Notes under the pieces: generated by a model
The model's database searches: none
What the model saw: only the letters and a program-made list of their open reading frames with translations
Told to the model about the DNA's origin: nothing
Position numbers and translations under genes: made by a program
Source: Vombatus ursinus
Taxonomy: Eukaryota; Chordata; Mammalia; Diprotodontia; Vombatidae
Length of the DNA stretch: 64,000 bases
Direction: 5' to 3'
NCBI RefSeq assembly: GCF_900497805.2
Contig: NW_020954562.1
Coordinates: 25,302,375 to 25,366,374, forward strand
Part shown: piece after piece, positions 20,290 through 31,576 of the stretch
Layout: each line of letters begins with the position of its first letter
Position numbering within the stretch: position 1 is the stretch's first letter

Positions 20290-20816
20290 AAATAAATTTC
20301 TGAATTCAATTTTACTTTTTTTAATTAATAAAAATCTGTTTCTTCTTCATTACAACTCCCTTCCGCCCAATGGAGGAAAAAAATGAGAAGAAAAACAACA
20401 TGCCTGCAACAAATATGTATAGTTAAACAAAACAAATTCCCTTATAGTTTGTCTCCCCACCCCCACTTCATGCCTCCAAAATATGCCTCATTCCTGAATC
20501 TGTCACCTCTCCATCAGGGTAGCATGCTTGATCATAATTCCCCTGGAATATTGTGGTTAGTCATTACATTGATTAGAGTTTTTAAGACTTTCAGAGATGT
20601 TTGTCTTACAATTTTGTTTTAATTGTATAAATTGTTCTCCTGGTTCTCTTCACTCTATTCTATTTCATTCAAGTTTGCCTAGGTTTGTCTGAAAACTTGA
20701 CTTTCATAATTTCTTTTAGCAAATTATATTCCATTGTATTAATATCTCATATTTTGTTCAACCACTCCCCAAACAATGGGAACCCCTTTAGTTTCCAGTT
20801 CTTTATCACCATGAAA
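20290..20816 (-). mobile_element. L1 3' end, old
   Basis: A reversed L1 3' UTR followed by the last codons of ORF2. 'aattgttctcctggttctct', 'aaccactccccaaacaatgg' and 'gtttccagttctttatcacc' match the younger L1 ends at 31050-31160 and 63340-63520. 5'-truncated at about 20816. Confidence 0.85.
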
Positions 20817-20819
20817 AGA

Positions 20820-20903
20820 GACAAAGACAAAGGGCACTGTAAATATTAAAGGGCAATATAAATGAGATTGTTTATTATTATTGTTATTATTATTATAATC
20901 ATT
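20820..20903 (+). mobile_element. MIR-type SINE 3' end
   Basis: 'gggcactgtaaatattaaag' and 'caatataaatgagattgttt', followed by (ATT)n, the usual MIR/THER2 terminus. Confidence 0.6.
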
Positions 20904-21282
20904 ATGACATTGTCTTTTGTATTCACAAAGCTTATAATCTTATAGGAAAATAAGCCAGATGTCAGATGCATAAATAACTTCACAGGAAGAAATGAGAAAT
21001 AAGGCTGAGAATATAGCTTGGTGCTATATAGTAAGGGTTGAATGGCAAACTGAAGTGTTTGGACATTATTTTCTAGGTACTTAAGAGGCAGTGAAGGTTT
21101 TTATAATAGGAAGAGTATAATCAGAACTATGTTCTAGGAAGATTAATTTTGCAGCCCATATGCAAGATTGTAATAGGAAAAAGCTAGAATCAGAGATGCT
21201 AATTAAGAGGCTACGGCAATACTCCATATGGGAGGTACTGATGGCTTGAGCTATAGAATTAGATGATAAACTATAATGAAAT

Positions 21283-21465
21283 GAAATGTACACTGGACCA
21301 AGAATGAGATAACTTGGATTCTAATCCTGACTCTATTACAAACTAATTGTATTACCTTGAAAAATCAATTAACCTATCTGAACTTTATTCCTCCTTTGTA
21401 AAAAAGAACTAACTGAATAAGATGATGTCTAAGATCTCATACAGTGACTGAGAATCTCTCATTGG
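21283..21465 (+). mobile_element. THER1-like CORE-SINE inside the L2
   Basis: 'gtacactggaccaagaatga', 'ggattctaatcctgactcta', a decayed core, then 'taagatgatgtctaagatct'. It breaks the reversed L2 homology and so is a later insertion. Confidence 0.7.
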
Positions 21466-22194
21466 TGATCTTTCAGAGGACAATTTAATTTAAAAAATGA
21501 GGTTCACATGCATTTTGCATAGAGTTAAAGAGTGACCTGGTAAGAAAATGAAAGCAGTGAATGTAAAAATACCTTTTGAAAAGTATTGGTGAGTTAAAAA
21601 AAATTAAGAGTCAGCAGAATACAGAGAAAGATTTCTTAGGATAGTGAGACAATATTTATGGAAGAGGGATGGTCAGACAATAGAGAAAGATTTAATATGT
21701 AAGAGTGAAAAAGTATAACTGATGGGGTGACGTTAAGTGGAGGTTCAAGGGCATTTGACCAGGTCGGTGTTGACTAGGAAGTGATATATACTTTTTCTTC
21801 AGAGACAGGAACTGAAGAAGAGAGAGGAAAGATGAATATAAAGAAGAATTCTGAGATGGAGAGGAAGGAAAGTGAGGGAACGCATATGAAGGGAAATCGG
21901 TCTTCTCAGTAAAGTGGGAAGTGATGTCATCCATAGCAGGGAGTGGAGAATAGATATAACAATGCATAGAGAAAGTTTGAAATAGCCACTTGGAGGAATT
22001 GAAGAGGGATTCACAAATGGTTAAATAAAAAGATTGTCAAGCCGCAATAAGGACCCAATTGAGGTTAGAAAGGTCATATTTGTTGTGCCAGTCAGCACAG
22101 TTTAGCGACATTTTCCAGAAATTCTCAGCAATTTGCACCATGATGAGAATATAGAGATAGGGGCTTAACTGAGTAAGTATTAACTGTCTTGGCA

Positions 22195-22371
22195 TTCAGA
22201 GTCTTTCATTACCTAGCTCTTTTACCCTTCCAAGTCTCTTACACTTTACTCTCTACCACATTCTGTTCAATCCAGTGACAATTGTGTACACAGTCTTCTA
22301 TGAACAAGACACTCCATCTGTCTTCTCTGGGCTGACTGTCCCCTATGCTTGAAATCTTCTCCCTTCTGCCA
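22195..22371 (+). mobile_element. L2-type LINE fragment
   Basis: 'cattacctagctcttttacc', 'tctaccacattctgttcaat' and 'ctatgcttgaaatcttctcc' follow the L2 ORF2 C-terminal order ('cataacctagcccct', 'ttctgttcagtgac', 'cctggaat'). It ends abruptly where another L2 begins. Confidence 0.75.
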
Positions 22372-22377
22372 GGAAAT

Positions 22378-22965
22378 AGCCTGGTGGTGGGTGTGCCCAC
22401 CTCAAGTTGCTCCCCACTCTAATCTATCTTCCATTTATCCACCAAAGTGATTAGTCTAAAGTGAAGGTCCAATCCTGTTTCTCAATAAACTCCAGTGACT
22501 CCTTATCACCTCCAAGATGAAATACAAAATCTGTTGTTTGGTGTTTAAAGTCCTTTATGATCTAAACCCCCTCCAACCCTTACCTTTTCAGGCTCTTGAT
22601 GTTACTTAAACAAGATACTTTATCTCTCAGCTCCAGGCATTTTCTCTGGCTTTCTCACATTTGAAATGTTTTCTCCCTCATCTGTGCCTCCTAGCTTCCC
22701 TTACTTCTTCAAATCTCAGCTAAAATATTGTCTTTTACAGGTAGCCTTTTCCAATCCTTCTTAATTCTAGTGCCTTCCCTCCTTTAATCGTTTCCCATTC
22801 ATTCTATAGGTAGCTTATTTGTATATGTTTGTTTGCTTGTTGCCTTCCCCTTTAGACTGTGAGCTCCTTGAGGTCAAAGACTTTCTTTTGTCTCTTTTTG
22901 TATCCCCAGTGCTTTACACAGTGTTTGGCTCACAGTAGGTGCTTAGTAAATGCTTATTGACTCAC
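22378..22965 (+). mobile_element. L2-type LINE 3' end, second copy
   Basis: It starts upstream in the L2 sequence ('cctggtggtgggtgtgccc'), runs through 'ccaaagtgattagtctaaag', 'ctttagactgtgagctcct' and ends 'cagtaggtgcttagtaaatg'. Because it restarts upstream of where the 22195-22371 piece stops, these are two copies, not one. Confidence 0.85.
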
Positions 22966-23899
22966 TGATTACCAAAGCGGTAAGGACCGGAAGGTCAAGG
23001 GATATGAAGGATTCTAGGGTGGTAAATACAGTTTTGAAATTGTTGGTCATAAGGTCAAGGCTTGATTGGGAAATAAATCAAGCCAGAATACAGGACTACA
23101 CAAGTGAATGGGGACTGGTAGTAGGGGTAGCAGTGGAGTAGGAAGTTATCTTCAGAGAGATGAGTTTTGGAGTTCAAGATATTGAAGGAGGAACACTGCA
23201 AAATGTTGGGGTGTTAAATGTAAATGGATATCATTGGAGTGGAAATGAAGTTTAGTTGACACTGAGATGTTTAAAGAATGTTTAGGACAGAGTATAAGAT
23301 GTATTATTAATATTCCTGTAAAAAGGAAATTCCAGTAAAAAGGAAAATTACAAGGTTAAATTTTTAATTCCTTGATACTACAGAATATCATCAAGGTTTA
23401 TAGATAATGATGATAAGGCTAGGTAGAGGCTATTATAATTAGATAGCCTGAAGATTATTCAGTAATGGTGAGAGGACAATAGTCTGGTAACAGCAGTGAA
23501 GAGCAAAGAATTTGCCTACTTCTTTTCTTGATCTTGTGCATTGTGGCGCAGACAGGGGAAGATGACTAAGAATTAGAAGTGTGATCATAAGAAAGTTAGG
23601 AGTCAGTTAATACTAGGAGAGTAAACAAATACTCAAGGAGTAATTTGGTCATAGGGGGCAGTTTGTTTACAATCCAGTGATTGAAAAAGGACTTGTATAG
23701 GGAAAGATAGGAAGTGAAATGGGAAATAGTGGATTGGGTTGAACTGAGAAGAGTATGGACAGAAGGTAATAGAAAAGAAAAGTTTGTACCTCAGGCAGTC
23801 ATTCTGGATTAGGAAAACAGGATTTTGGAAGGTCTTTTGGAAGCCTGGGTTACCTGAAAGAAAGAGGGGGCTTATCAAATTTAGCCAATGAAGAAACAT

Positions 23900-24787
23900 A
23901 TAGAAATAGATACATTCAGTTCTACTGTACTTTTTTTGAAAACAAGTTTATTCTAATTTGATTGACTTAATAGAGAATTTTTTGAACATAACACAGATTT
24001 CAAAGCTTCTATGTAATTTCTTTGGCAGAACACAGCAAGAACTCAGAAAACTGCACCACCTCATAACAACTCACAAACTGCAAATTTCCAAGGCTCTCTT
24101 CCAGCAAACTTCAAGTCTTTGTCAAGGTAAGTGCCATATTTATTGTATATCTTCTAGTGCAGTAGGAGGTATGAGCAGAGAAGGCATAGACCTCACCACC
24201 TCCACCCTATTCTACCAGGGCCTCTGACCCTCTAGTCCCAGAGTTACAGTCAGTTACTTCCTAATTTGCTTATGTAGCCAGAGGTTCAGGATGAGCAGCA
24301 GTTGAAGGCCACAGATGTGGTCACTATTTATTGTAGTATTTATGTATTTGTAATGACATGTATAAAGCTTGGTTACCATTTTTATTAGGTTTCAGTCTTT
24401 TTTTAAATGTGTCACTCATGAAAGTTTTGAGTGTTGTACCTCTAGCCACATTTGTCCCATAAGCTCTGTGGTTTTAATTACATAATTTTGCATAGCATGG
24501 TCCTTTTTGGGAAACCATATGTTGTTTATTGCAGAACTGAATGTAATCCCAAAGTTCCAAATAAAATGACAATGTATTAAAATATTGATCAAAGTTCAAC
24601 AAAGTTTAATGGATGGTTGACCTGGCATGGTAGTCACTTTATAACTTCTAGTGATGGTGAATGGTGAAAAGGTGGTTATAGACATTCTGGAATTCCTCTG
24701 TGTGAATTTTCTTCCTATAAAAGTAATTTGTACCAAATATATTTAAATTGAATTAAATATTATTACAAGGAACACCCATCATTCACT
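23900..24787. other. Unique stretch
   Basis: No repeat or gene recognised. An 89-codon frame at 23958-24227 has no recognisable domain. Confidence 0.4.
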
Positions 24788-25033
24788 TTTTTTTTTTTGT
24801 TCAGTTGCTGTTTAGTTGTTTTTCAGTCATGTCCAACTATTAATGATCCAATTGGGGATTTTCTTGGCAAAGATACTGGAGTGGTTTGCTATTTCCTTCT
24901 CTACCTCATTTTACAGATGAGGAAACAGAGGCAAACAGGGTTAAGTGGCTTGCCCAGGGTAACATAGCTAGTAAATGTCTGATAAAATTTACCTCAAGCC
25001 CTACCTACACTATCTACTACATCTAGCTGCCTG
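24788..25033 (-). mobile_element. CORE-SINE with RTE/BovB-like 3' tail
   Basis: Reversed: tail 'ttttcttggcaaagatactg' and 'gtggtttgctatttccttct', which resembles the BovB/RTE 3' end, then 'acagatgaggaaacagaggc', core CCCAGGGTAACATAGCTAG and head 'catctagctgcc'. A shared tail of this kind implies mobilisation by an RTE-clade LINE. Confidence 0.85.
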
Positions 25034-26211
25034 ACTTTCTTCTTGCCAAGTTTGTATCCTTATGACTCCTCAAATAATCACTAAAATCAGCTTTGAGAAG
25101 CTAGTAAGTACACTTTCACTTCCAGGGTGAAATTTGAGATATGGGAGCATGGCCATGTAAAGTGTGAGAAGCATGGATCCAATGAGGAGAATGAATATGT
25201 GAGACAGTGTAATCTTGTTCATTGTGGCATATCTTTGATGCTTTAAAAAAAATGAACATAGACCTTTGCACAACAAGCTAATTCACTGAGAGTGGCTATT
25301 AGCAAGTGATACTGAAGGTGGGAGGTGGGGAATGGTTGGAAGTGTATAGCCTAGGCAAGCATTTCTTAGAGTAGAATCAAGAGAGTCTGTCCAAGAGTTG
25401 TAGAGTTGACATGGGAGCCTTAGTGGCCAGAAGGTGGTGCTGTGTAAGAACGGACAAAGAAACTGGAAATAGAAAATGGAAGCCAAAGGGACATTCTGTT
25501 ATACCAACAGGGTCAAGAGTTAGCAGATCTTGGTGTGTAAGGAAAAAAGGGCAAAGGGCAGCAGTTTAAACATTTGATTAAGATGAAAAAAAATGTCTTT
25601 GAGTCATGATGAAAAAGTGAACCTACACCTAAACATGTGAAAAGAGATCAAGAAAATTGAAGGCTTAAAAAGATCCTTCTATCTGATTACTTCTCATACC
25701 AGTGGAGACCTCATTCAGAGGGAAAGAGACAATTCCAGATTCCTGACATGCCTCTTGAAAGGTTTCAATGTAATGCTACTGTTATTAATGGTTTAGCTAA
25801 ATTGTAAGACAGCTATAAGCCAGTATGGGTGTACTAACTAAAGGAAAAGGCCCAGCTCAACATTCAGTAACTGAGTTTATTTACTTTTTATGTGGCTTAC
25901 TATTGATGATTACTGACATTTCTACAGTGTGTCATGGTTTATTTTTTCATGAAAATTCTGTGAAGTTTTCTGGTAGTAACTTATCATAGCTCTCCCCTCC
26001 TCTCTGTCCCCTCCATGCAAGTTAGGCTAATTTTTTCTCTTAAATGGCATTAAGACTTTGAGGTTAGTTGGCTGAGGGGTCTAAAGGTTCAGACTGTTGC
26101 TATTACTTTATTATGGCCTGAGAATCTCCAGGGTCACTCTGATGGCAAGGAAGCTTCACTTAGGTGATTCAGCTCCAGATATCCTCAATACTTATCCTTC
26201 TGCCATGGCTA
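25034..26211. other. Unassigned; possible L2 (-) remnant at 25070-25560
   Basis: 25070-25560 is purine-rich on the plus strand with phrases reminiscent of the reversed L2 5' part, but no motif is readable. The remainder looks unique. Confidence 0.3.
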
Positions 26212-26385
26212 AATAACCCCCTTATTTTTCTTTAGGCAATTGGGGTTAAGTGACTTGCCCAGGGTCATACAGCTAGTAAGTGTCAAGTATTTGATCTGAG
26301 GCCAGATTTGAACTCAGGTCCTCCTGACTCCAGGGCTGGTGCTCTATCCACTGTGCCACCTAGCTACTCTAATAACCCCCTTTTT
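26212..26385 (-). mobile_element. Short CORE-SINE with TSDs
   Basis: Full-length minus-strand short SINE at 26227-26370. Flanking 15-mers AATAACCCCCTTATT (26212-26226) and AATAACCCCCTTTTT (26371-26385) are a target-site duplication with one mismatch. Confidence 0.96.
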
Positions 26386-26484
26386 AATTAACTGTTGAAA
26401 ATCTAATGGATACATCATTTTGTTCTTATATGGAAATTTAACTATCAGGATACTGTTGTGAGTCAGACCCATCCCAGAACAAGT

Positions 26485-26645
26485 TGGGGGTATGAAGACT
26501 ATCATCCCCATTTTACAGATGAACAAACTGGGGATCAGAAGTATAGTGATTTGCCCAAGGTTAAATGAGTGTCAAAACCAGGATAAGAAATTGGATCTTC
26601 TTGATTTCAAGTCCAGTGCTCTTTCTGCTCAATCACAAATGTACA
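26485..26645 (-). mobile_element. THER1-like CORE-SINE
   Basis: 'ccccattttacagatgaaca', 'tgatttgcccaaggttaaat', then 'caagtccagtgctctttctg' in reverse. Confidence 0.75.
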
Positions 26646-27129
26646 AGGCAGGGTCTCTGTTCTTGAGATGTTTAGAATCTAGTTAGGAGACAAGATAAAC
26701 ATATGTTTAACCCATGGTGGGGGCTTTCTTGTTTTCTTTACATGTCCTCACTTTGTATAATTTCCCAGTGTCTCATATGACTGAACTGAAGAAGAGCTGA
26801 ACTGTTCTGGTAGCCTCTGGAGATCTAGGATATGATACTTTAGTAAAGGACTCCTCCCCAAGGAGCTGGGAAAGGACTTCCCAACAAATCAGGAAGAAAA
26901 ACAGAGGTAGTATAGAGAGTACATATCAAGTTAAATTATAAAATCCTAATTCATGTTCCCTCCCCCATCACTAGCAAACTAGAATCAAGCTCTAGTTGGA
27001 ATAAAACTCCAAAGAGTGAGTTCTTTGAGGAACAGTGATTGGATCATTTTGTGAGAATAGCACAAAGATCTTGCTCATAGTTGGCACTGGGGGAATGGAG
27101 ATGGAGGTTCATGGAATTGAAGGTGTCTT
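26646..27129. other. Unassigned sequence
   Basis: 'aggcagggtctctgttcttga...gatgtttagaatctagttagg' near 26646-26690 resembles the L2-tail-like unit. The rest is unrecognised. Confidence 0.4.
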
Positions 27130-27216
27130 GGAAAGGAAGAAAGGAAGGAAGAAGGAAAGGAAGAAAAAATGAAGGAAAGAATGAAGGAAAAGGAAGGAAG
27201 GAAGGAAAGAAGGAAA
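27130..27216. repeat. (GGAA)n / (GAAA)n purine microsatellite
   Basis: About 87 bp of pure purine on the plus strand, in imperfect GGAA and GAAG units. Confidence 0.95.
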
Positions 27217-27237
27217 TTACATTATAATTCACAAAAT

Positions 27238-27400
27238 GGTTTAATGAAAAGAGTGTTGTGTTTAGAGACAGAAGATCTTGGTTTAAATTATAATTCAGCT
27301 TCTTGCTACCTGTTTAATGTCAAGCAAATCACTTTACCTTTTTGAAACTGTGAAATGAGGGGATTGAATCCTAAAAATTCCTATCTCCTGGATGTCTCTA
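27238..27400 (+). mobile_element. THER1-like CORE-SINE
   Basis: 'aatgaaaagagtgttgtgtt', 'agaagatcttggtttaaatt', a decayed core, and 'gaaatgaggggattgaatcc'. Confidence 0.75.
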
Positions 27401-27504
27401 CATATACAGAGAAAGGCGAATTACAAACAAAAGGGATGAGCCCCAATAAAGAAAAATACTTGTTCAAGTATTTCAAAATCATCTTCAAATTCATTCAAGA
27501 CCAA

Positions 27505-27578
27505 ATGCAGTAACATATAAAACATTTTGCACACCTGAAAGCCCTATATAAATAGTAGCTATTATTGTTATTATTTTC
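27505..27578 (+). mobile_element. MIR-type SINE 3' end
   Basis: 'gaaagccctatataaatagt' and 'agctattattgttattat', the usual 3' terminus. Confidence 0.65.
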
Positions 27579-28317
27579 TTCAGTGCTAAAGCTGTCAGTT
27601 CTTCAGGAAAGGGCTGTAACTACCAGCCAGGATAAGAATTCTTTTAATTGTGTGAAAACACAGGTTTAAGATAATTGAATTTTGAGGAGGGCTTTGTTGA
27701 CTCATTTAACAAATGGGTTCTACTTTCATGAAGGTAGCAAGTAACAAGGTTGATGTATGAACTTTGAGCTTCTAGCTCTAAATTCCATGCAGTTTCAAGT
27801 ACACCATGTTCTCTTATCTAAGGCACTCATGGGACAATTTAAGAACTTGAATAGTTGTGACATTAGTCTTTAAGTATCCTCAGCCTTTAGTATAGTATCT
27901 ATTTGTTGATCCATGAATGAATCAGCAGAGAACAATGAAGTAGAAATCATGGGAGTGAGTTAGCAGGTTCCACAAGAACAGCTCAAAGATGATTTTATTA
28001 TGAGAAGCCTCCTTGCTAAGATTATATGTGACCTAGGGAAACACTCACTATGGAATCTTTGGGACTTGAGATTCTGATGAACTATGTATTTCAGAAAATT
28101 AAATGATTGCTTGTTACTTTTTCTTATACTAAAACTTTTTTCTTATAAATGTGTTTGAAAATAACTGCTTTAGTGCAATGATGTCCCCAAGGTTCTAGCT
28201 AAGGGTTTGAGCAGAGATTGGTGCTCTTCCAAAATTAGTTAGAGTCCTTCAAGTCATAGGCATTCTGGCCCAAGGTTTACCTTTGAAATAAACAATGTAC
28301 ATTTACATGTAGCGAAA
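27579..28317. other. Unique stretch
   Basis: No repeat or gene recognised. Confidence 0.4.
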
Positions 28318-29045
28318 AGTCACCAGAATCACAGAATATCAGCATTGGAAGGCACTTCGGAGGCCATATAGCCCTACCAGTATGTGGTCAACAAACATTT
28401 CTATAAATGGTCATCCTTGAAGAACTCAAGTGAGGGAATCCAACAGTCTCTTAAGGCTTTTCCACTTTTAGATAAGATTGTCAGAAACTTTTTTTTTCTA
28501 AAATTTGCCTCTGTAATTTTTTCCCGGTATTCCAACATTTACTTTCTGAGGCCAAGAAGTAAAAAAGAATACATTCCCTATTCCATGTAACAGCCATTCA
28601 AGTTCAAGAAAAATATCCAAAAAATTGTTCCCCCCAGGCTAAATGTCACAATTCCTGTAATCCAGTATTCTTAACCTGAGATCTCTAAATGTAAAAACAA
28701 AAACCTGTATATCAGTATTATTGATTTCCTTAATAATCCTATATATTTTATTTTATATATTTAAAAATGATTGCCAAAATGATCCTTCCATGATATGCAG
28801 CAAAAAAAAAAATCATATAGTAACTTGGAAAATCTGATGGTAGAACACTTGAGTCTTCTTCAAATCCACAGTTTAATTGATCTTTGTATAGAAGAATCTC
28901 AGGTCCCTCAACATCTTGATCACCGTCCTTTGGAAGTTCTCTAATTTATCAGTGTCCTTTTTAAGCAAAACTGAATATGGGAATCTAGATGAAATCTGAT
29001 CAGGGAAGAGTATTATCACCTAAACTATTCTGGACATTATACTGA
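28318..29045 (-). mobile_element. L3/CR1-type LINE, split by a MITE
   Basis: Reversed L3 3' part: 'aatcacagaatatcagcatt' and 'ggaaggcacttcggaggcca' at the start, 'gtcatccttgaagaactcaa', 'cccccaggctaaatgtcaca'. After the MITE it resumes with 'caggtccctcaacatcttga', 'ccgtcctttggaagttctct' and 'aactgaatatgggaatctag'. This order is that of the reversed L3 consensus, from 3' end towards the RT. Confidence 0.85.
28663..28810. mobile_element. hAT-like MITE copy 4, inside L3
   Basis: CAGTATTCTTAACCTGAG start, 'tttccttaataatcctatat' and 'tttattttatatatttaaaa' shared with the other copies. The 3' terminus is decayed. The L3 match continues on both sides. Confidence 0.75.
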
Positions 29046-29596
29046 GGCTTTTTGGAAGAAAAAAGTTTTTGGCCACAGTGAAAGTGTAATATTTGTATCG
29101 GCAAGGATTAGTAAAGAGAGTAGTTCAAGTGGGGAATGATAGCAGTAAATGAATAGAGGTGATAATTTGTAACCTGTTTCTTGGAGGTGTGAAGCAGATT
29201 GGCTTCTTATAGGTCCGTATGGGGGAATCATGAGAAAGATGGTATTAGGACAGCAAGACAAGATGGTGGATGTAATTTCTTGAATGCCCAGGGTCAGGCA
29301 TTTGGGTTTGATTTAGTAGCTGACAAGGAACCATGGATCTACTCTTTGTTTAGCTTACTGACTTGTCATGACCAGTTGGCTTAGGTTGTATCTGTGAAAA
29401 AACATATAGAGGAAAGAGCTGTGAGGAGACCCAGGGGTTCTAACTTCAGTTCTTCCAAAATACTGTGTGGTCTTAATCTCTTTGCGCCTCAGAATGAGGG
29501 ACTTTGATTATATTTTTCCTATTTCAGCATGATTTTTGTTTGTTTGTTTGAGCCAATTTGACCGTATACAATTACCTTAATTTCCTCTACATGGAA
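29046..29596. other. Unassigned, with a SINE remnant near 29435-29515
   Basis: 29435-29515 has 'aggggttctaacttcagttc' and 'ctcagaatgagggactttga', suggesting a decayed THER1-like SINE. The rest is unrecognised. Confidence 0.4.
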
Positions 29597-29838
29597 GGCA
29601 GCATGGCATAGTCAATAAAGGGGTATACTTGAAGACAAGAAGATCTGAGTTTGAGTCCTTCCTCAATCACATACAACTATGTGACCCTAAGCAAATCATT
29701 TATCTCAGTCTCAGTTTACTCATCTGAAAAAAGAAGATATTAGCATCTCACAAGGCTTCTGTGAGGATCAAATTAGATAATATGTTTAAAACAGTTTTTA
29801 AACCTTAGGGTATTATATCAAAATTAGCTATTATTATT
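29597..29838 (+). mobile_element. MIR/THER2-type CORE-SINE, full length
   Basis: Head 'cagcatggcatagtcaataa', 'gatctgagtttgagtccttc', core 'acaactatgtgaccctaagc', 'tctcagtttactcatctgaa', 'gcttctgtgaggatcaaatt' and the terminus 'attagctattattatt'. All segments are in order. Confidence 0.9.
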
Positions 29839-30231
29839 CTTAACACTAAGAAAGGAACACACCATGCTTTTACTTCCCAGTTTAGCTGTGGAGTGAGCTG
29901 TGGTAAACAAGATTGATTATCTCTCCCCCCGAAACCCCTTGCCATCACTTGATATTAGCATATGAAATGTTACAAATATAATAATATTATTATCGTTTGA
30001 TAGATGTAAAAACTACAAACTTCGGTGGCTTCTTATTTCTTGTCTGTAGGAGGAAAATGCAACTTCCTCTGCAATTTGACTCCAATCTACCCACTCTCAA
30101 GTCACTTTACTCTCTTTTAAGCATTTGGCCATCCTGGAGATATGTCATCTTACACTTCTGTGCTTTTATATATTTCCCATGTTTGGAATACACTTTCCTC
30201 AACATTACATTTAGGTTCATATCTTCTATGA

Positions 30232-30411
30232 TAGAGGTTCTTAACCTGCAGTTTGTAAACCTAGGTGTATTAAAAAAGTGTTAATTCTATTTCAATACAA
30301 TTGGATTCCTGTCTAATCTTATGTATTTATTTTATTCATTTAGAAACATTATTCTGAGAAAGGGTTCATAGGCTTTGAAAGGCTACATGACAAAAAAAAT
30401 TAAGAACACTT
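30232..30411. mobile_element. hAT-like MITE copy 5, inside L2
   Basis: Starts TAGAGGTTCTTAACCTGCAG and ends AAAAATTAAGAACACTT, forming the inverted termini. Internal 'tttcaatacaattggattcc' and 'gggttcataggctttgaaag' match copies 2 and 3. Confidence 0.85.
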
Positions 30412-30580
30412 TTTTGAAGTTTCGCCTGACTCCTCCCTCCCAAGTGCTTTCTTTTTAAGTTTTTCCTAGATATCATCTGTTACTGTATCACTACTGATCT
30501 TGTTTTCTATTTATTTGTAGTATTTTATGTATATTGTTCTCTTTCTACTGGTTCAGTGCAAGCTTATTGAGAGCTTAGAG

Positions 30581-31253
30581 CTGTATCCTTTTACTCTTTT
30601 TTTCTTTTTTCTTTTATTTTCTTTTTTAATATTAATTCATTTTTAGTTTTCAACATTCACTTCTGTAAGCTTTTGGATTTTAAATTTTCTCCTCCTCCAT
30701 GTCCTCCTTCCTCCCCAAGATGGTATGCAATCTGATATAGGCTCTACATATACATTCCTATTAAACACATTTTCACATTAGTCATGTTGTAAAGAAGAAT
30801 TTGAACCAATAAGAGAAACCACAAGAGCAAAAATCCATCTGCATTCAAGTTCCATATTCTTTCTCTGGATGTAGATAGCATTTTCCATCATGAGACTTTT
30901 GGAGATATCTTAGATCCTTGCATTGCTGAGAAGAGCTAAGTCTATCAAAGTTAGTCATTGCACAACACGGCTGTTACTGTGTACAGTGTTCTCCTGGTTC
31001 TGTTCATTTCACTCAGCATCAGTCCATACAAGTCTTTCTGGGTTTTTCTGAAGTTGGCTTGCTCATCATTTCTTATAGCACAATAGTATTTCATTACATT
31101 CATATACCACAGCTTATTCAGCTATTCCCCAATGGATGGGCATCCTCTCAATTTCCAATTCTTTGCCACCACAGAAAAAGCTGCTATAAATATTTTTGTA
31201 CATGTGGATCCTTTTCTCATTTTCATGATCTCTTTGGAGACTGTACCCTTTTA
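30581..31253 (-). mobile_element. 5'-truncated L1 with TSDs, inside L2
   Basis: Minus-strand L1 3' UTR plus the extreme C-terminus of ORF2 (30594-31240). Flanking CTGTATCCTTTTA (30581-30593) and CTGTACCCTTTTA (31241-31253) form a 13-bp target-site duplication with one mismatch. The L1 tail is the T-rich run at 30595-30625. It matches the L1 at 62935-63580 along its whole length. Confidence 0.93.
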
Positions 31254-31340
31254 AAAAAAGTTTATTATCTTCTCTACTTATCACAGTGTCTTGTCCATAA
31301 TAGATACATAGCAATTGTTTATTTAAATGTATGAGCGGTG

Positions 31341-31440
31341 GATTAACTTGTATAAGGTTACACAGCTAGGTAAGGGCAAAGGTGGAAACCAAACAGCTTT
31401 CCAAGGCATTTTCACTGAAAAACCTAGGAAGATACAAGTA
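31341..31440 (-). mobile_element. CORE-SINE fragment
   Basis: 'taaggttacacagctaggta' is a reversed core. The rest is decayed. Confidence 0.6.
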
Positions 31441-31576
31441 CTAGTTCCCTGGGCAGCCTTTGACATGTGTGACCTTGGGCAAGTCATTGAGCCTCTCTAA
31501 ACTGCAGTTGCATCATTTGTGGCATAAGGAGCTTAGATTAGTTTATTTCTCAAGCCCAGCTCTAAAATTCTAACTT
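31441..31576 (+). mobile_element. THER1-like CORE-SINE 3' part
   Basis: 'catgtgtgaccttgggcaag' and 'tcattgagcctctctaaact', then 'caagcccagctctaaaattc'. Together with 31341-31440 it may mark two opposed copies. Confidence 0.75.

Larger units (their letters stand above)
21000..23890 (-). mobile_element. L2-type LINE, long decayed copy interrupted by L2 (+)
   Basis: 21000-21280 reads as reversed L2 3' coding sequence ('gaggctacggcaatactcca' corresponds to the reversed L2 'gcaatagtccag' motif). 22030-22150 resembles 2480-2600 of the L2 at 1300-2860. 22971-23300 resembles 2640-2860 of the same element, so the copy probably continues beyond the plus-strand L2 pieces at 22195-22965. Most of it has no readable frame. 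The segment 23300-23890 is assigned only by continuity and purine-rich composition. Confidence 0.5.
30050..31340 (+). mobile_element. L2-type LINE 3' end carrying a MITE and an L1
   Basis: L2 homology runs 30050-30231 ('cccatgtttggaatacactt'), 30412-30580 ('gactcctccctcccaagtgc', 'agtgcaagcttattgagagc') and 31254-31340 ('cacagtgtcttgtccataat', 'gatacatagcaattgttta'). The interruptions are a MITE (30232-30411) and an L1 (30594-31240). Confidence 0.8.
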
